NCBI RefSeq assembly: GCF_024158745.1
Contig: NZ_JAMZAW010000023.1
Span: 1-64,000, forward strand
Origin: Paenibacillus tyrphae
GTDB taxonomy: Bacteria > Bacillota > Bacilli > Paenibacillales > NBRC-103111
Length of the DNA stretch: 64,000 nucleotides
Reading direction: 5' to 3'
Under the pieces are notes generated by a model. That model did not search any database and was not told where the DNA came from. It saw only the letters and a program-made list of their open reading frames with translations. This document shows positions 60,814-64,000 of the stretch, one piece after another (within the stretch, counting starts at the first letter, position 1; the number at the start of each line of letters is the position of its first letter). The position numbers and the translations under genes are program-made.

Positions 60814-62556
60814 ATGATGAAGGGAAAATTGTCAGTCATCGGGTTTGGCCCGGGCAGCTTCGATCATATTACGAAACGGGCAAGGGAAGCACTCCAGGAA
60901 AGCGACGTCGTGATTGGCTATAACACGTATGTGGATCTGATCCGGGGGCTTTTAAACGAGCAGCAGGTGGTCCGCACCGGGATGACGGAAGAGGTCAGCC
61001 GGGCGCAGGAAGCGGTGCGTCAAGCCGAAGCGGGAAAAACGGTGGCGGTCATTTCGAGCGGCGATGCAGGCGTGTACGGGATGGCCGGGCTCATTTACGA
61101 AGTGCTGATGGAAAAAGGATGGCGGCGCGAGGATGGCGTCGAAGTGGAGGTTATTCCTGGCATCTCGGCGATCAACTCTGTGGCTTCACTGCTGGGCGCG
61201 CCGGTCATGCACGACGCATGCACGATCAGCTTGAGCGACCATTTGACGCCGTGGGAGATCATCATTCGCCGGGTGGAAGCGGCGGCTTCCGCCGATTTCG
61301 TGATTGCGCTGTACAATCCGCGCAGCGGCAGACGCACGCGGCAGATCGTCGAGACGCAGCGGGTGCTGCTGCAGTACCGGTCGCCGGATACGCCGGTCGG
61401 CATCGTAAAGAGCGCTTACCGCGAGCGGCAGGATGTGGTGGTAACAACGCTGGGGAAAATGCTCGAGCATGACATCGGCATGCTGACGACGGTCATCATC
61501 GGCAACTCTACAACGGTCGTCTACGATGGACTGATAATCACGCCGCGGGGATACCAGCGCAAGTATACGCTGGACGCCGACGTGCAGCCGCTCCGGCCGC
61601 ACGAAAGGCTGCGGACGGAAGCGGAGCCTTGGTCGCTGGACGCGCAGGAAGTGGAAGCGTCCAAGAGCATGGGTGAGGAAAATAAAGCGTGGGCGGCTGA
61701 AGCGCGTTCAGACGGACCGAGCGAGTCCGTGAAAGGCCCATACGTCGTCGATTCGATGCTCGATCCGCTGGGCGGACCGGCTTACGGAGCCAGAACGGAA
61801 GGCGAATCGTCGTTGGCTCTTGCGCTGGAAGCGCTGCGGCTTGTCGATGCGCACCGGGGCGTTCCCGAGGCGGCTCAAGGCGAGCGGAACGGCTACCTGT
61901 TTAAGCAGGAGCAAATCCTGGAGTTTGCCGTAAGCCCGGGGCTTGCGGAGAAAAAGCTGACGGCGCAGCAGCTCATGCTGCTTGCGGAAGTCGTCGGCGA
62001 GCATGGGACCATGGAGTATACGCCGCATCATCAGATGCTCGTGCGCATTGCGACGTCGGAGCCGGAAAGCGTAGCCGGAAGGCTCCGGGCTGCCGGACTG
62101 CTGCTCGCTCCGGTCGGCGATGTCGCGCAGATCAAGGCTTGCGATTTTTGCAATATGGATAAGGCCGATTCGGTGCCGTACGCCGAAGAACTGCATCGTC
62201 GACTGGGGGGGATGCGCGTACCGAAGGAGCTCAAAATCGGCTTCAACGGATGCGGCATGGCCTGCTACGGCGCGGTTAAGGAAGATATTGGAATTGTGTA
62301 TCGGCGGGAGAAATTCGATTTGTTCCTGGGGGGCAAAACGGTCGGACGCAACGCCCATGTCGCGCAGCCGGTCGCCGAAGGAATCGAGCCGGAGCGTCTG
62401 GTCGAAACGATCGAGCGCATTGTAGCACGTTATGCAGCGGACGGGCATCCGAACGAACGGTTTCATAAATTTTATAAACGCGTTAAGGAGCTGGAAGGCT
62501 ACCGGTACCAGGAAGTGCCGGCGTTCCAGATCGAGAATGCGGTGTGCGGGGATTAA
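60814..62556 (+). CDS. cbiH60: Precorrin-3B/cobalt-factor III C17-methyltransferase with Fe-S extension (CbiH60 type)
   Basis: 580 residues. Residues 1-250 are a tetrapyrrole SAM-methyltransferase of the CbiH/CobJ family (LSVIGFGPGSFDHIT, VISSGDAGVYGMAGL, IPGISAINSVASLLGAPVMHD, ALYNPRSG), which methylates C17 and contracts the ring. After a linker a nitrite/sulfite-reductase-like half domain (about 360-560) carries CDFCNMD and NGCGMACYG, four Cys for a 4Fe-4S cluster. This fusion is the CbiH60 arrangement known from Bacillus megaterium. AGGAGG precedes the ATG. First gene after the riboswitch. Confidence 0.92.
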   Translation: MMKGKLSVIGFGPGSFDHITKRAREALQESDVVIGYNTYVDLIRGLLNEQQVVRTGMTEEVSRAQEAVRQAEAGKTVAVISSGDAGVYGMAGLIYEVLMEKGWRREDGVEVEVIPGISAINSVASLLGAPVMHDACTISLSDHLTPWEIIIRRVEAAASADFVIALYNPRSGRRTRQIVETQRVLLQYRSPDTPVGIVKSAYRERQDVVVTTLGKMLEHDIGMLTTVIIGNSTTVVYDGLIITPRGYQRKYTLDADVQPLRPHERLRTEAEPWSLDAQEVEASKSMGEENKAWAAEARSDGPSESVKGPYVVDSMLDPLGGPAYGARTEGESSLALALEALRLVDAHRGVPEAAQGERNGYLFKQEQILEFAVSPGLAEKKLTAQQLMLLAEVVGEHGTMEYTPHHQMLVRIATSEPESVAGRLRAAGLLLAPVGDVAQIKACDFCNMDKADSVPYAEELHRRLGGMRVPKELKIGFNGCGMACYGAVKEDIGIVYRREKFDLFLGGKTVGRNAHVAQPVAEGIEPERLVETIERIVARYAADGHPNERFHKFYKRVKELEGYRYQEVPAFQIENAVCGD

Positions 62557-62624
62557 AGCTTACGCACTCTTTTGAAGCAACTGCTTAAAAGCAATAAGCA
62601 ACAATGAAAATGAGGAGGAAGCGC

Positions 62625-63653
62625 ATGAACGCAGTATTGTTTGTTGGCCACGGCAGCCGGGACCCGGAAGGGAACGAGGAGATCCGGGAGTTTGTCCGTT
62701 CGGTGGAAGGTCGGCTGGGGGAGCCGATCGTGGAGACGTGCTTCTTGGAATTCGAGGCGCCGTCCATTTCGAAAGGCATCGCGACATGCGTAGCGAAGGG
62801 AGCAACGCGCATCGCGGTGGTGCCGATTACGCTGTTTGCTGCGGGCCATGCCAAGCTGCATATTCCGGCAGCCATCGATGAAGCGAGACTGAGATACCCG
62901 GCGGTGCAGTTTATGTACGGCCGTCCGATCGGGGTGCACGAGCTGGCGCTGGATATTTTGATCTCCAGGCTGACGGAAGCGGGTGTGGACGGCTTGGCCG
63001 GGGCGGACGATACGGCGCTTCTGGTCATCGGACGCGGCAGCAGCGACGCGGATGCTAACAGCGATTTGTACAAAATTACACGGCTGCTCTGGGAGCGGCT
63101 TAAGGTAAAATGGGTAGAGACGGCGTTTATCGGCGTTACGGCGCCGCTGGTGGACGAAGGAATCGAGCGCTGTATCCGGCTTGGGGCGAAGCGGGTCGTC
63201 CTGCTGCCTTACTTTTTGTTCACCGGCGTGCTGATCAAGCGGATGGAGCAAATGACGGAAGCTTTTGCGGAGAAGTATCCAGATCAATCGTTTATACTGG
63301 CGGAATATTTCGGGTTCCACCCGACGCTGCAAACAATTCTGCTGGAGCGGGCCCAAGAAGCGCTACAAGGCGAAGCGCGGATGAACTGCGATATGTGCCA
63401 GTACCGTCTTGAAGCGATGAAACATCTGGACCATCATCACCATCACGACCACGAGCATGGGCACGATCATCACCATCACCATCATCACCACCATGAACAC
63501 GATCACGACCATGATCATCATCACGACCACGATCACCATCATGCGCACTCTCATGATCACTCTCATGATCACGACCACCACCATCCGGAAAGCGGCGGCG
63601 CGAAGCCCGCGGGGCCGTCAGAGGCGGCTGCGTCGAAAGAGGTGCTGTCATGA
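62625..63653 (+). CDS. cbiX: Sirohydrochlorin cobaltochelatase, long form with His-rich tail
   Basis: 342 residues. Two CbiX repeats (VLFVGHGSRDPEGNEEIREF at about 4-23 and LLVIGRGSSDADANSD near 130) give the metal-insertion site with His in VGHGS and AAGHAKLH. The C-terminal part has MNCDMC, the MxCxxC Fe-S motif of long CbiX, followed by a tail of about 45 residues made almost only of His and Asp, presumably a metal store. The ATG at 62625 follows GAGGAGGAAGCGC. Overlaps cobK by four bases. Confidence 0.93.
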   Translation: MNAVLFVGHGSRDPEGNEEIREFVRSVEGRLGEPIVETCFLEFEAPSISKGIATCVAKGATRIAVVPITLFAAGHAKLHIPAAIDEARLRYPAVQFMYGRPIGVHELALDILISRLTEAGVDGLAGADDTALLVIGRGSSDADANSDLYKITRLLWERLKVKWVETAFIGVTAPLVDEGIERCIRLGAKRVVLLPYFLFTGVLIKRMEQMTEAFAEKYPDQSFILAEYFGFHPTLQTILLERAQEALQGEARMNCDMCQYRLEAMKHLDHHHHHDHEHGHDHHHHHHHHHEHDHDHDHHHDHDHHHAHSHDHSHDHDHHHPESGGAKPAGPSEAAASKEVLS

Positions 63654-64000
63654 TCGTTGTGCTGGCCGGGACGAGCGACGCCCGGGAGCTGGCGCTGCTT
63701 ATCCGCGCGGAGGGCTATCCGCTCGTCGCCACCGTCGTGACCGAGAGCGCGGCCAAGAGCCTCGAAGAAGCGGGGCTCGAGGTGCGCATGGGTCGGCTTG
63801 ACGCACACGGCTTGGCCGATTTGATCCGCAGCCGCGGCGCCCAAGCGGTGGTCGATGCGAGCCATCCGTTTGCGGAGGAAGCCTCCCGCAACGCGATGGC
63901 GGCGGCCGAGCAGGCAGGGGTGCCTTATATCCGCTACGAGCGCGAGCGCGGATCGTACGATGGGCACCCGCGGCTGTTTTTCGTCGACGATTACGAAGAA
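63650..64000 (+). CDS. cobK: Precorrin-6A/cobalt-precorrin-6A reductase, partial at window end
   Basis: The first 117 residues are visible: MIVVLAGTSDARELALLI, VVDASHPFAEEASRNAMAAA and YIRYERERGSYD are typical of CobK/CbiJ, an NADPH-dependent reductase of the corrin ring. It overlaps the cbiX stop (ATGA), so it is translated in the same operon. The gene continues beyond the window. Confidence 0.9.
   Translation, partial: MIVVLAGTSDARELALLIRAEGYPLVATVVTESAAKSLEEAGLEVRMGRLDAHGLADLIRSRGAQAVVDASHPFAEEASRNAMAAAEQAGVPYIRYERERGSYDGHPRLFFVDDYEE

Noticed and set aside
63421-63593. CRISPR-like or tandem DNA repeat
   Set aside because: The CATCAC-type repetition is the codon pattern of the His/Asp tail of CbiX, with no spacer structure.

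Overview
The window looks like a chromosomal segment of a Gram-positive, moderately GC-rich member of the Bacillales, most likely Paenibacillaceae. Supporting signs are strong AGGAGG-type ribosome binding sites, frequent GTG/TTG starts, an Amj-type lipid II flippase, a guanine riboswitch in front of xpt-pbuX, a Bacillus-style dctBSR/dctA set, a CbiX/CbiH60-type cobalamin pathway, and a PBSX-like phage tail cluster. This is inference from gene content; no 16S or taxonomic search could be run.

Layout. 1-670: seven tRNA genes in a row (Phe, Tyr, Lys, Leu, Leu, Gly, Arg). 1.1-10.9 kb: a type II thioesterase, a lysine-type permease, a C4-dicarboxylate module (transporter dctA, response regulator dctR, kinase dctS, binding protein dctB) and small secreted or lipid-anchored proteins. 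11-14.6 kb: a uroporphyrinogen-III-synthase-like protein, a two-gene ABC exporter and Amj. 14.8-22.3 kb: a phosphonate/phosphite-type ABC importer (phnC, two phnE, distant phnD) interleaved with a LysR regulator, a threonine-synthase-like enzyme and a 5'-nucleotidase-like enzyme. 22.4-24.6 kb: xpt-pbuX under a guanine riboswitch. 24.8-26.2 kb: a gene-poor stretch with very short reading frames, a CD3324-like DNA-binding protein, a large imperfect inverted repeat and an orphan 46-residue endolysin-tail-like protein. 26.4-42.2 kb: signalling genes (receivers, HPt-REC-GGDEF-REC, a chemoreceptor, GGDEF-EAL), class I ribonucleotide reductase nrdA-nrdB with NrdR-like boxes and a structured leader, a CopC-CopD fusion, an aldo/keto reductase, signal peptidase I, tRNA-Gly and an MFS transporter.

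42.2-59.4 kb is the most interesting part: a phage-derived locus with divergent XRE repressors, an ImmA/IrrE protease, ArpU-like regulators, a complete contractile-tail set (tail terminator, sheath, tube, frameshifted assembly chaperone, tape measure, LysM hub protein, XkdQ/R/S/T/U baseplate, fibre) and a holin plus endolysin. No integrase, terminase, portal, capsid or replication gene is visible. This is the layout of an R-type tailocin (phage-tail-like bacteriocin) rather than a prophage. Operator-like sites sharing the core GCTAATAGC occur in front of the early regulator promoters and suggest one repressor circuit. A canonical A AAA AAC slippery site sits directly before the stop of the tail chaperone gene.

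59.5-64 kb: a coiled-coil gene interrupted by an in-frame TGA, then a cobalamin riboswitch controlling cbiH60-cbiX-cobK; the last gene runs off the window.
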